Positions 32,970 to 40,993 are shown, counted from the stretch's first letter. The stretch: 64,000 bases of DNA from an uncultured Parabacteroides sp. (GCA_934718155.1 CAKUZF010000006.1:1-64000), one strand, 5' to 3'. The notes: a model not told the origin generated them from the sequence alone. Numbers and translations: made by a program.

Positions 32970-33986
32970 ATGACAACAGAAGTAAAGAAATACGAACCGA
33001 AGGATTATAAGAGCGACCAGTACGTACGTTGGTGCCCGGGTTGTGGCGACCATGCTGTGCTGAACTGTTTGCATAAGGCTATGGCAGAAGTGGGCGTAGC
33101 TCCCCACAACATGGCAGTGATCTCTGGTATTGGCTGTTCTTCACGCCTACCTTATTATATGAATACGTATGGCTTCCATACCATTCATGGTCGTGGAGCT
33201 GCGATCGCTACAGGTGTTAAGACGGCACGTCCTGACTTGAGCGTTTGGTTGGTGACGGGTGATGGCGACTGCTTGGCTATCGGTGGTAACCACTTTATCC
33301 ATGCGATCCGTCGTAACATCGACCTGAACATCGTGCTCTTTAACAATAAGATCTATGGTCTGACGAAGGGTCAGTATTCGCCGACGTCTGATCGTGGTTT
33401 CGTGTCGAAGAGTTCTCCTTACGGAACCGTTGAGGATCCGTTCATCCCCGCTGAGTTGGCATTGGGCGCACGCGGCAACTTCTTTGCACGTGCTATTGAT
33501 GTTGATTTGAAGAACACTACCGAGATCTTGGCTGCTTCTGCACGCCATAAGGGTGCTTCTGTAACGGAGGTGTTGGTAAACTGTATGATCTTCAACAATG
33601 GTATCCACAAGGCTGTTACGGATAAGGATGTGCGTGCTGATCGTACGATCTTCCTCCGTCATGGCGAGAAGATGATCTATGGTGCGAACCAGGATAAGGG
33701 TATCGTATTGGAGGGCCTGAAGCTGAAATCTGTCACGATTGGTCAGGATGGTTATACCATCGACGATGTCTTGGTGCACGATGCGCATGAGAAAGACAAC
33801 ACATTGCATACCATGTTGGCAATGATGAGTGGCGAGATGCCCATCGCATTGGGTGTGATTCGTGATGTAGATGCTCCGACTTACGATGCGGCTGTTCACC
33901 AGCAGATCGAAGAGGTGCAGGCAAAGAACCCGACTCGCAAGTTGCGTGACGTGATCATGCAGGGCGATGTTTGGGAGATCAAATAA
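32970..33986 (+). CDS. korB: 2-oxoglutarate:ferredoxin oxidoreductase, beta subunit
   Basis: Carries thiamine diphosphate and, in this family, an iron-sulfur cluster. In the 338-residue protein RWCPGCGDHAVL gives the N-terminal CxxC, ISGIGCSSRLPYYMNTYGFH is the conserved beta-subunit segment, and the ThDP/Mg site is GDGDCLAIGGNHF with NNKIYGLTKGQYSPTS. GGAGG lies 14-18 bases before the start, within korA. Followed by a strong terminator. Confidence 0.92.
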   Translation: MTTEVKKYEPKDYKSDQYVRWCPGCGDHAVLNCLHKAMAEVGVAPHNMAVISGIGCSSRLPYYMNTYGFHTIHGRGAAIATGVKTARPDLSVWLVTGDGDCLAIGGNHFIHAIRRNIDLNIVLFNNKIYGLTKGQYSPTSDRGFVSKSSPYGTVEDPFIPAELALGARGNFFARAIDVDLKNTTEILAASARHKGASVTEVLVNCMIFNNGIHKAVTDKDVRADRTIFLRHGEKMIYGANQDKGIVLEGLKLKSVTIGQDGYTIDDVLVHDAHEKDNTLHTMLAMMSGEMPIALGVIRDVDAPTYDAAVHQQIEEVQAKNPTRKLRDVIMQGDVWEIK

Positions 33987-34020
33987 CAATCGAACTACAT
34001 CGGTTTATAAATAGAGAGGT

Positions 34021-34052
34021 GAGGGCAATCCGGTAGGGTTGCCCTCTTTTTC
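34021..34052 (+). terminator. korAB terminator
   Basis: GAGGGCAA (34021-34028) pairs with TTGCCCTC (34039-34046), then TTTTTCTT. Confidence 0.92.
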
Positions 34053-34145
34053 TTCTCATAGCCCCTCTGTCCATAAGGAAGCTATCCCGAAACCGCTTGA
34101 AAACGGTTTTCCAACACGTCAAGAGTCTGTCAAAAATGAAGACGT

Positions 34146-34231
34146 CTTACTTTGCCAAGTATAATGACTTACTTTGCCAAGTATAACGTATTACTTGCCC
34201 ATTTAAGACGTATTACTTTGCCAAGTAATAT
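34146..34231. repeat. Four tandem mini-palindrome units (TACTT-TGCC-AAGTA)
   Basis: Units of 22-23 bases begin at 34146, 34168, 34191 and 34213. Units 1, 2 and 4 contain TTACTTTGCCAAGTA, with arms TACTT/AAGTA around TGCC; unit 3 is degenerate (TTACTTGCCCATT). Linkers share GACGTATT or AACGTATT. They lie in the 349-base gap between two terminators, so they are in no transcript end that I can see. No gene is present in the gap. Confidence 0.75.
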
Positions 34232-34274
34232 ATAATGCTTTTTTGTAAGCACTCGTAGAGCGGTTGTTATGACA

Positions 34275-34313
34275 CGAAAAAGCGGGATGTTCCGAGAGGA
34301 ACACCCCGCTTCT
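34275..34313 (-). terminator. pnp terminator
   Basis: AAGCGGGATGTTCC pairs with GGAACACCCCGCTT (one mismatch) around a GAGA tetraloop. On the minus strand a TTTTT run follows, just past the pnp stop. Confidence 0.88.
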
Positions 34314-34335
34314 ATATCGAACTAATAGTGGCTAA

Positions 34336-36567
34336 TTAGTTTCTCGGCTCACGACGCGGACGCTCTGGACGCTCGCCACGGTCATGACGTGGACGCTCAC
34401 CGCGGTCGCGCTGCGGACGCTCCGGACGTTGTGGACGCTCCTCGTAGCCCTCGGGCTTCGGGATCAGCACGCGGTGTGAAAGCTTGAACTTACCAGTCTT
34501 CGGATCGATGTCGAGCAACTTCACGGTAATCGTGTCGCCCTCCTTCAGACCTGCCTGCTCGACAGTCTCCAAACGCTTCCAGTCGATCTCAGAGATGTGC
34601 AACAAACCATCCTTACCCGGCATAAACTCTACGAATGCGCCGTAAGGCATGATTGAAGAGATCTTACCCTCGTAAACCTCGCCAACCTCAGGCACGGCTA
34701 CGATGGCCTTGATCGCACGGATAGCGGCATCGATTGTCTCCTTGTTGGATGCGGAGATCTCGATCTTGCCAACACCATCCACCTCGTCGATAGAAACGGT
34801 TGCGCCAGTCTTCTCCTGGATGCCCTGAATGATCTTTCCGCCCGGGCCGATTACGGCACCGATGAACTCCTTCGCAATCGTCATCGTCTCGATGCGCGGT
34901 GCGTGCGGCTTCAGGTCTGCTCTGGTCTCCGGCTGAGCCTCCATGATCTTGCCCAAGATGTACTCGCGGCCTGCCTTAGCTTGAGCCAATGCGTTCTCCA
35001 AGATCTCGTATGACAAACCATCTACCTTGATATCCATCTGCGTAGCGGTGATACCGTCTTTCGTGCCCGTTACCTTGAAGTCCATGTCGCCCAAGTGATC
35101 CTCATCACCTAAGATGTCTGACAAGATCGCGTAGTTTGTACCCTTGTTCTCTGAGATCAATCCCATAGCGATACCCGATACGGGCTTCTTCATCGGCACG
35201 CCTGCGTCGCGCAAAGCCAATGTGCCTGCACAAACGGTAGCCATTGAGGAAGAGCCGTTAGACTCTAAGATATCTGAGATGACACGTACTACGTAGGGAT
35301 AGTCGGCCGGGATCATGCGCTTCAACGCACGGTGAGCCAAGTTGCCGTGGCCAATCTCGCGGCGGCCTACGCCACGCTGAGCCTTAGCCTCGCCTGTTGA
35401 GAAGGGAGGGAAGTTATAGTGGAGCAAGAAACGCTCTACGCCGTGGTTCAACACGTCGTCAACGATCTTCTCGTCGCTCTTCGTACCCAATGTAACCGTT
35501 GAGAGCGATTGCGTCTCACCACGGGTAAAGATAGCCGAACCGTGAGGGCCGGGCAGGCAGTCTGTCTCGATCCAGATCGGACGGATCTCGGTGGTCTTAC
35601 GGCCGTCCAAGCGCTTGCCCTCGTCGAGGATCGCACGGCGCATCGCCTCTTTCTCTACATCGTGATAGTAGCGGTTGATCATCTCAACCTTCTCGTCGGT
35701 CAACTCCTCCTCAGCGAACTGAGCCTTATAGTCTTCAACGATCTTCTCGAATGCCTCTGCACGTTCGTGCTTGCCTGTGCCTGAAACCGAAACGGCATAC
35801 GCCTTGTCGTAGCACTTGTCGTGTACGTCTTTACGCAGCTCCTCGTCGTTCACCTCGTGGCAATACTCGCGCTTCTGCATCTTGCCGCAAGCCTCTGAGA
35901 GCTCCAGCTGAGCCTGACACTGCTTCTTGATAGCCTCGTGAGCCACCTTGATAGCCTCCAGCATCTCTGACTCCTGAACCTCGTCCATCTCGCCTTCTAC
36001 CATCATGATGTTGTCGATCGTCGCACCTACCATGATGTCGATGTCTGCTTTCTCCAATTGCGTGAATGTCGGGTTGACTACGTATTGGCCATCAACACGT
36101 GCCACACGTACCTCAGAGATCGGGCCCTCGAAAGGAATATCCGATACTGCCAAAGCAGCTGATGCGGCCAGGCCTGCCAATGCGTCGGGCATGTCTTCGC
36201 CGTCGGCTGAGAATAAAATGATGTTTACGTAAACCTCGGCATGATAATTGCTCGGGAAGAGGGGACGCAAAGCGCGGTCCACCAAACGAGCCGTCAAAAT
36301 CTCATAGTCGGAAGCCTTTCCCTCTCTCTTTGTGAAGCCACCGGGGAAACGTCCGAATGCGGAATATTTCTCTTTGTAATCTACTTGCAGCGGCATGAAA
36401 TCAACGCCCGGATTTGCATCTTTAGCGGCGCATACGGTAGCGAGCAGCACGGTGTTGTTCATACGAACTGTAACCGAACCATCTGCTTGCTTCGCCAACT
36501 TTCCGGTCTCGATGGTGATGGTACGTCCGTCACCTAATTCGATCGTCTTGTTAATTGGATTAAGCAT
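34336..36567 (-). CDS. pnp: Polyribonucleotide nucleotidyltransferase (PNPase)
   Basis: A 3'-to-5' phosphorolytic exoribonuclease. With the start at 36567 (MLNPINKTIELGDGR) it has 743 residues: two RNase PH domains (about 1-230 and 320-545) joined by a helical domain, a KH domain at about 558-615 with the GPGG loop at 574-577, and an S1 domain at about 625-695. A 40-residue tail is rich in Arg, Pro, Glu and Asp (RPERPQRD, GERPRHDRGERP). An upstream ATG at 36600 is close to the promoter box and less likely. Transcribed alone. Confidence 0.96.
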   Translation of the reverse strand: MLNPINKTIELGDGRTITIETGKLAKQADGSVTVRMNNTVLLATVCAAKDANPGVDFMPLQVDYKEKYSAFGRFPGGFTKREGKASDYEILTARLVDRALRPLFPSNYHAEVYVNIILFSADGEDMPDALAGLAASAALAVSDIPFEGPISEVRVARVDGQYVVNPTFTQLEKADIDIMVGATIDNIMMVEGEMDEVQESEMLEAIKVAHEAIKKQCQAQLELSEACGKMQKREYCHEVNDEELRKDVHDKCYDKAYAVSVSGTGKHERAEAFEKIVEDYKAQFAEEELTDEKVEMINRYYHDVEKEAMRRAILDEGKRLDGRKTTEIRPIWIETDCLPGPHGSAIFTRGETQSLSTVTLGTKSDEKIVDDVLNHGVERFLLHYNFPPFSTGEAKAQRGVGRREIGHGNLAHRALKRMIPADYPYVVRVISDILESNGSSSMATVCAGTLALRDAGVPMKKPVSGIAMGLISENKGTNYAILSDILGDEDHLGDMDFKVTGTKDGITATQMDIKVDGLSYEILENALAQAKAGREYILGKIMEAQPETRADLKPHAPRIETMTIAKEFIGAVIGPGGKIIQGIQEKTGATVSIDEVDGVGKIEISASNKETIDAAIRAIKAIVAVPEVGEVYEGKISSIMPYGAFVEFMPGKDGLLHISEIDWKRLETVEQAGLKEGDTITVKLLDIDPKTGKFKLSHRVLIPKPEGYEERPQRPERPQRDRGERPRHDRGERPERPRREPRN

Positions 36568-36611
36568 AATCTTTGTTTCTTGTTTTTTTCTATCTGTCAA
36601 AAAAATCGGGA

Positions 36612-36619
36612 CAAAGGTA
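36612..36619 (-). promoter_or_regulatory. -7 box of pnp
   Basis: TACCTTTG on the minus strand, 45 bases before the ATG at 36567 but only 12 before the alternative at 36600, which supports the shorter form. Confidence 0.55.
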
Positions 36620-36735
36620 ATGAAAGTTTGGCTGTAAATTGATGAAAATGAAAAGAAATAACGGTCGCTACCCGCTTTTTCGAAAAAAAGCCGCTAAGAA
36701 ACAGTGAATATGTGTGCCGCAAATGTAAAATAATG

Positions 36736-36743
36736 TATATTTG
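36736..36743 (+). promoter_or_regulatory. -7 box of the thioredoxin-like lipoprotein gene
   Basis: TATATTTG, 39 bases before the start codon. Confidence 0.5.
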
Positions 36744-36781
36744 CAGCGAAATACATAAATAAATATACGACCAAGAAAAGA

Positions 36782-37954
36782 ATGAGACAGGTATCTATTC
36801 GAATACTGGCTGTGCTGTTGGTCCTGATTGGCTTGTGCACGGCTTGCAAGAAAAATGCGGAGTTCACCGTGAAGGGAGTCGTTGCCGACGCCGCAGGGGA
36901 GGTGATGTATCTGGAGAATGTAGGTGTCTCTTCCGTGACACGGATGGACTCTGTGAAGTTGACATCTGCCGGAGAGTTTCAGTTTAAACAACCGCGCCCG
37001 GCCTATCCTGACTTCTACCGCTTGCGATTGAACAATCAGTTGATCAACTTCTCGGTGGATTCGACCGAGACAATTTCATTGGTGGCTGATGCGGAGACAT
37101 TCGCCACCTCCTACACGATCGAGGGATCGGAGGATGCGAAAGCGATCAAGCAGATTACGCTGGCCCAATTGGATGCCAACCAGGTGATCCAGCGCTTGCG
37201 CAAGGAGTATGAGGAGGGCCTCTTGGCCGATACGCTTTATGCTTCGGAGATCAAGAAGGCTTCGGCTGCCTATAAGGAGGTGGCTTTGAAATATATCTAT
37301 TCAGCACCGATGTCGGCGGCTGCCTATTTCGCGTTGTTCCAGCAGATTGATGGCATGTTGTTCTTCGACCTCTACGATGCGGCCGACTCGAAAGCCTATG
37401 GCGCGGTAGCGACGAGCCTCGATCGGGTTTATCCCGAGAGCCCCAGAGCGATGCACCTCCACAACTTAGCCTTGCAATCCATTAAGGTGATTCGCAGCAA
37501 GAACCAAAAGTCGGCCCCTTCGGAGCTGGCCAACGTAAAGACGAACGAGGTAGGCTTTATGGATATCGAGTTGCCCGGCCTGAAGGGAGAGTCGGTGAAG
37601 CTTTCCGAGGTGGCGGCAGGCAAGCCTACCCTGATCTGCTTCACGGCCTACTCGCTCGAATGGTCGCCGGCGTTGAACATGGCTTTGGCTGATTTCTACG
37701 CTAAGTATCACAAGCAGGGCCTGGAGATTTATCAGATCTCGCTCGACGACGATTCGCATTTCTGGAAGAATGCGGCTTCCAACCTGCCTTGGATCTGCGT
37801 GCGCGATCCGCAGTCGGTCTATTCGCAAGTGGCAGCCCTTTATTTCGTGCGCCAGTTGCCTGCCTTCTTCCTGCTCGATAGCAAGGGCACCTTGGTGCAG
37901 CGTATCGAAGAACCGAAGCAATTGGAGGCGGCCATCAAATCGGTCGTTAAATAA
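36782..37954 (+). CDS. TlpA/AhpC-type thioredoxin-like lipoprotein lacking the CXXC motif
   Basis: The 390-residue protein is a lipoprotein (lipobox ending LCTAC, Cys22) with an N-terminal DUF4369-like beta domain (about 27-120: FTVKGVVADAAGEVMYLENV), a helical middle, and a C-terminal thioredoxin fold from about 255 (VGFMDIELPGLKGESVKLSEV, PTLICFTAYSLEWSPALN, LPAFFLLDSKGTLVQRI). At the place of the redox CXXC it has CFTAYSLEWS (from Cys286), with no cysteine pair, so it is unlikely to be a thiol-disulfide enzyme. Related Bacteroidota proteins usually keep CxxC. It has its own promoter and a downstream hairpin. Confidence 0.82.
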   Translation: MRQVSIRILAVLLVLIGLCTACKKNAEFTVKGVVADAAGEVMYLENVGVSSVTRMDSVKLTSAGEFQFKQPRPAYPDFYRLRLNNQLINFSVDSTETISLVADAETFATSYTIEGSEDAKAIKQITLAQLDANQVIQRLRKEYEEGLLADTLYASEIKKASAAYKEVALKYIYSAPMSAAAYFALFQQIDGMLFFDLYDAADSKAYGAVATSLDRVYPESPRAMHLHNLALQSIKVIRSKNQKSAPSELANVKTNEVGFMDIELPGLKGESVKLSEVAAGKPTLICFTAYSLEWSPALNMALADFYAKYHKQGLEIYQISLDDDSHFWKNAASNLPWICVRDPQSVYSQVAALYFVRQLPAFFLLDSKGTLVQRIEEPKQLEAAIKSVVK

Positions 37955-38054
37955 GGTATTAGCCCGCGCGTGAACCAAATAGCGTGCCAAACTGCGCGAG
38001 GCTGAGTATGTTATAAAGCACGCCCGCAAACTTGCCAGTTCGGAAAAGAAGGGC

Positions 38055-38062
38055 TACATTTG
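38055..38062 (+). promoter_or_regulatory. Possible -7 box in front of the pre-greA hairpin
   Basis: TACATTTG matches the consensus but lies about 20 bases before a strong terminator-like hairpin, so transcripts from it would need to read through to reach greA. Confidence 0.35.
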
Positions 38063-38082
38063 CGGCGTGTAAGAAGTATGAG

Positions 38083-38121
38083 GAGTTCCAACCGGAGTAA
38101 TCCGGTTTGGACTTCTTTTTT
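38083..38121 (+). terminator. Strong hairpin with GTAA loop before greA
   Basis: Arms at 38083-38096 and 38101-38114 pair over 14 positions with one mismatch around a GNRA-type loop (GTAA), then CTTTTTTA. It ends the preceding lipoprotein transcript and may attenuate greA. Confidence 0.8.
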
Positions 38122-38161
38122 ATTATATAGTATTAAATAATCATTAAACACTTAATTTTAT

Positions 38162-38167
38162 AGGAGG
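38162..38167 (+). promoter_or_regulatory. Unusually strong Shine-Dalgarno of greA
   Basis: AGGAGG seven bases before the ATG. Most genes in this window have no such site. Confidence 0.7.
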
Positions 38168-38174
38168 ATTTAGA

Positions 38175-38645
38175 ATGGCTTCAACATACATGACAAAAGA
38201 GGGCTATGACAAGATTTTGGCAGAGATCAACTATCTGGAGACTGTGAAACGTCCTGAGATTTCCGCACAGATTGCCGAGGCACGCGATAAGGGCGACCTT
38301 TCGGAGAATGCGGAGTATGATGCCGCTAAAGAGGCGCAGGGCCTGATGGAGGCGAAGTTGGCGCAGCTGAAGGGCTTGATCTCTAACGCCCGCTTGATCG
38401 ACGAGAGTCGTGTGCAGACCGACGAGGTACAGATCTTGAACAAGGTGAAGATTCGCAACGTGAAGAACAACGCCGTGATGACCTACACGTTGGTGTCGGA
38501 TTCTGAGGCAAACCTGAAAGAGGGAAAGATTGCGGTCAGCACCCCGATCGCGCAGGGCTTGATGGGAAAGAAGGTGGGCGATGTGGTTCAGATTCGCGTC
38601 CCCTCAGGTTTGATGTCGTTTGAAATATTGGAAATCTCAATTTAA
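38175..38645 (+). CDS. greA: Transcription elongation factor GreA
   Basis: Rescues backtracked RNA polymerase by stimulating transcript cleavage. The 156-residue protein has the N-terminal coiled coil (about 10-75) with the conserved acidic tip segment DKGDLSENAEYDAAKEAQ, and the C-terminal FKBP-like domain (TYTLVSDSEANLKEGKIAVSTPIAQGLMGKKVGD). Length and motifs are standard. It lies 14 bases before the HIT gene, and both have AGGAGG ribosome sites. Confidence 0.96.
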   Translation: MASTYMTKEGYDKILAEINYLETVKRPEISAQIAEARDKGDLSENAEYDAAKEAQGLMEAKLAQLKGLISNARLIDESRVQTDEVQILNKVKIRNVKNNAVMTYTLVSDSEANLKEGKIAVSTPIAQGLMGKKVGDVVQIRVPSGLMSFEILEISI

Positions 38646-38651
38646 AGGAGG
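38646..38651 (+). promoter_or_regulatory. Shine-Dalgarno of the HIT gene
   Basis: AGGAGG eight bases before the ATG at 38660, in the 14-base gap after greA. Confidence 0.65.
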
Positions 38652-38659
38652 AACAGAAT

Positions 38660-39055
38660 ATGGCAACAATATTTAGCAGAATCGTAGCGGGTGAGATTCC
38701 TTGCCACAAGGTGGCTGAGAACGAGGAGTTCTTCGCATTTTTGGATATCAACCCAGTCGCTAAGGGACACACCTTGGTCATCCCCAAGTCGGAGGTGGAT
38801 TACATTTTCGATATCGACGATCAGAAGCTGGGTCGAATGATGGCTTTCGCTAAACGTGTGGCCCGTGCGCAAGAGGCGGCTATCGCTTGCAAACGTGTTG
38901 GACTGGCGGTGATGGGCTTGGAAGTGCCGCATGCGCATATCCATTTAGTGCCTATCACAAAGGAGTCGGATATGTATTTCGGAGGGGCTAAGTTGAGTCT
39001 TTCGCAAGAGGAGCTTGCTGAAATCGCAAAGAATATTCGCAATCATTATAAATAA
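38660..39055 (+). CDS. HIT-family nucleotide hydrolase/transferase
   Basis: The 131-residue protein belongs to the histidine-triad family (Hint/HinT branch), which hydrolyses aminoacyl- or phosphoramidate-nucleotides. It opens with FSRIVAGEIPCHKVAENEEF and has the triad HAHIHLVP (His91, His93, His95). The length is normal. Co-transcribed with greA. The physiological substrate is unknown. Confidence 0.94.
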   Translation: MATIFSRIVAGEIPCHKVAENEEFFAFLDINPVAKGHTLVIPKSEVDYIFDIDDQKLGRMMAFAKRVARAQEAAIACKRVGLAVMGLEVPHAHIHLVPITKESDMYFGGAKLSLSQEELAEIAKNIRNHYK

Positions 39056-39090
39056 GTCTTGTTTTATTTCATATTGTAAAAAACATAGCC

Positions 39091-39098
39091 TATTTTTG
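39091..39098 (+). promoter_or_regulatory. Possible promoter of a short transcript
   Basis: TATTTTTG, a -7 match without a well-spaced -33 element, about 95 bases before the bipartite element and terminator at 39194-39223. Confidence 0.35.
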
Positions 39099-39158
39099 CA
39101 GCCGAAATAAGAAAAGACCTGAAACAAGTAGACATAATAAAAAAATGATTCATTAGTG

Positions 39159-39194
39159 GTTTTTACTCATAAATTTGTTAATCTTAGAAGAAAG
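39159..39194. repeat. Bipartite element, copy B
   Basis: GTTTTTACTCATAAAT (39159-39174) and AGAAGAAAG (39186-39194), as at 18218-18251, with 11 bases between the blocks. On the minus strand the first block gives ATGAGTAAAAAC, opening a five-codon frame (MSKNH). Confidence 0.5.
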
Positions 39195-39223
39195 GCCCCT
39201 CTGCGAAGAGCGGCCTTTTTTAT
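39194..39223 (+). terminator. Terminator after the HIT gene
   Basis: GGCCCCTCT pairs with AGAGCGGCC (one mismatch) around a GCGA tetraloop, followed by TTTTTTA. Confidence 0.8.
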
Positions 39224-39285
39224 TGGGGAGAATTATTGTCTACACAACGGGAGAGATACTATCCAACTTTTCGCTGTGGTGTCTT

Positions 39286-39333
39286 CTTGTCGTACCGCTA
39301 TGCGATGACTACATTGCATTGCGGTACGACAAG
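39286..39333. repeat. Long 48-base palindrome beyond the PspC gene
   Basis: CTTGTCGTACCGC (39286-39298) and GCGGTACGACAAG (39321-39333) are perfect inverted arms; pairing continues inward to a 21-base stem with two imperfect positions and a 6-base loop. No T run on either strand, so it does not look like an intrinsic terminator. Confidence 0.65.
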
Positions 39334-39341
39334 AAAATGGG

Positions 39342-40454
39342 TTAGAGTGTAAAGACGCATAGATTGTTGCCTGGTGCGAGGCTGCTCCACATCTCTCGCC
39401 AAGCGGCCAAGCTTCCCATCTGCTGGGTGTAGATCGCACACAGGGCTAAGCCGATGAACCAAAGCACCAGCAAGACCCATTTAGCGGCAGTCGACATCGG
39501 GCGTGCCTTGAATGCCTGTACGCTGAGGGCATAAATCATCGAGCAAACCGGTACGCCAATCAGCAAGATGAGGCCGATGCAGCCCATGATTGCCGTGCTA
39601 GTTGGCATGCCTGCCATCATATCCATACCGAAGGGCGAGAAATGATAGAGGAACCCGGCTCCGCCCACCAAGAGGCCAAAGGTGACCATGACCAGTGCAA
39701 ACAGCAGGATTACCATGACCGGCAGCAGTGTGATGCCCACAAGAATCAGGATAAACTTTGCGAAGTAGCCTAAGATGACCACGAACATATCGCCCATCTT
39801 TTGCAGGGCGGTGCGAGGTTTGTCTGAGTTGATGTATTCGTTGGCCTTGTTGCTTACCTTCTCGAATCCGTTGGTCACGGTCTTACCGATATTCTCGATC
39901 GTGACGCTCTCGCCGCGCATCTCCAGCTTCTCGGTGGCGGTTTGCGCCATCGGAACGATGAGCCATAAGATAAAGTAGAGCGGGATGGTTACGCCAAAGA
40001 AGAACATCAAAAGAAAAAGAGCGATACGCACAGCTGTGGGATCCCAGTTCATGTAGGCTGCGAAGCCGCCGCACACACCTCCCAGGATGCGATCGTCGGG
40101 ATTGCGCATCAAGCGGCGGCGTGTGGTCGTTGCCTGCTGCGAATAGGCTTCCTCGGTAGCGTGGTCCTCCTTTTCCTCCTTGGTCTGCTCGTCGTCGAAA
40201 AGGTCTTCGGGCTTGCCCATGCGTTTGATCACCTCCTCGATGTGCTCAATCGTGATCACCTCGTAGCCTAAGCGGATGCGCTCGCTCAGCAACTCCGAGA
40301 TGCGCGCCTCGAAGTCGTTCATGATCTCGTCGGTCTCCTCTTCGTTCTTGAAGTGGATGCGCAGGTTAGTGAGGTATTTGTCTAATAACTGATAGGCGTC
40401 TTCATCAATGTGGAACACGGTGCCACCTAAATTGACGGTTAATGTCTTTTTCAT
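39342..40454 (-). CDS. PspC-domain membrane protein
   Basis: The 370-residue protein has a cytoplasmic N-terminal region of about 110 residues (a helical segment, LLDKYLTNLRIHF, with LSERIRLGYEVITIEHIEEV), then the PspC domain at about 113-175 (DRILGGVCGGFAAYMNWDP and FFFGVTIPLYFILWLIVPMA), then further hydrophobic segments at about 225-265, 295-320 and 335-355. PspC proteins take part in envelope-stress responses. It lies 12 bases after a PadR-type regulator gene, a pairing seen in Bacteroidota. Confidence 0.86.
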   Translation of the reverse strand: MKKTLTVNLGGTVFHIDEDAYQLLDKYLTNLRIHFKNEEETDEIMNDFEARISELLSERIRLGYEVITIEHIEEVIKRMGKPEDLFDDEQTKEEKEDHATEEAYSQQATTTRRRLMRNPDDRILGGVCGGFAAYMNWDPTAVRIALFLLMFFFGVTIPLYFILWLIVPMAQTATEKLEMRGESVTIENIGKTVTNGFEKVSNKANEYINSDKPRTALQKMGDMFVVILGYFAKFILILVGITLLPVMVILLFALVMVTFGLLVGGAGFLYHFSPFGMDMMAGMPTSTAIMGCIGLILLIGVPVCSMIYALSVQAFKARPMSTAAKWVLLVLWFIGLALCAIYTQQMGSLAAWREMWSSLAPGNNLCVFTL

Positions 40455-40466
40455 CGTTTTATTGGT

Positions 40467-40796
40467 TTAATTGTTGTTTCTAATGTGTGTGATGGTATTG
40501 GTCAGCTCTTCCCAAGAGTTTTCAAGCTCTTTCAGGAATTGCTCGCCTTTCTCAGTCAGCTGGTAGTATTTGCGAGGGGGGCCCTGCGTAGACTCTACCC
40601 AGCGGTAGCTTAGAAGTTCGCTGTTTTTCAGACGACTCAGCAACGGATATAACGTGCCTTCCACTACGATCAACTTTGCCTCCTGCAGCTTCTGGATGAT
40701 GTCCGAAGAGTAGGCAGGCTCTTTCTTGACGATAAGAAGAATACAATATTCAAGTATTCCTTTTCTCATCTGCGATTTTACGTTCTCTGCATTCAT
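40467..40796 (-). CDS. PadR-family transcriptional regulator
   Basis: A 109-residue winged-helix protein of the small PadR subfamily. RKGILEYCILLIVKKEPAYS, LIVVEGTLYPLLSRLKNSEL and GPPRKYYQLTEKGEQFLKEL are the helix-turn-helix and wing motifs. It leads the operon with the PspC gene, which it probably controls together with itself. The signal is unknown. Confidence 0.92.
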   Translation of the reverse strand: MNAENVKSQMRKGILEYCILLIVKKEPAYSSDIIQKLQEAKLIVVEGTLYPLLSRLKNSELLSYRWVESTQGPPRKYYQLTEKGEQFLKELENSWEELTNTITHIRNNN

Positions 40797-40822
40797 CTAT
40801 CTCCTGTTTTTATTGTTTGCTG

Positions 40823-40830
40823 CAAAAGTA
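40823..40830 (-). promoter_or_regulatory. -7 box of the padR-pspC operon
   Basis: TACTTTTG on the minus strand, 27 bases before the PadR start. Confidence 0.55.
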
Positions 40831-40957
40831 TGTCTAAGGATTGAACTATGCAATACAAACTACTTAAGTTTAGTTTTATTTAACAGGTTCGTTGCACAAA
40901 AGCTGCGCAAGTGTGTAAATAAAAGCCGATGTTTATGTGTAATCAGTTAGAAATGCG

Positions 40958-40965
40958 TACTTTCG
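40958..40965 (+). promoter_or_regulatory. -7 box of the acyl-CoA ligase gene
   Basis: TACTTTCG, one change from consensus, 29 bases before the start codon. Confidence 0.4.
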
Positions 40966-40993
40966 CGAATAGAAACATCAAAAACTAATTAGT

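Larger units (their letters stand above)
39105..39223 (+). ncRNA. Candidate small RNA
   Basis: Between the -7 box at 39091 and the T run ending at 39223 lie about 120 bases with no open frame. The 3' end is a terminator-like hairpin and the middle holds copy B of the bipartite element. It could equally be only the 3' untranslated region of the HIT gene. Confidence 0.3.

Noticed and set aside
34146..34231. CRISPR array
   Set aside because: Units are 22-23 bases with no unique spacers of constant length, and no cas genes lie nearby.
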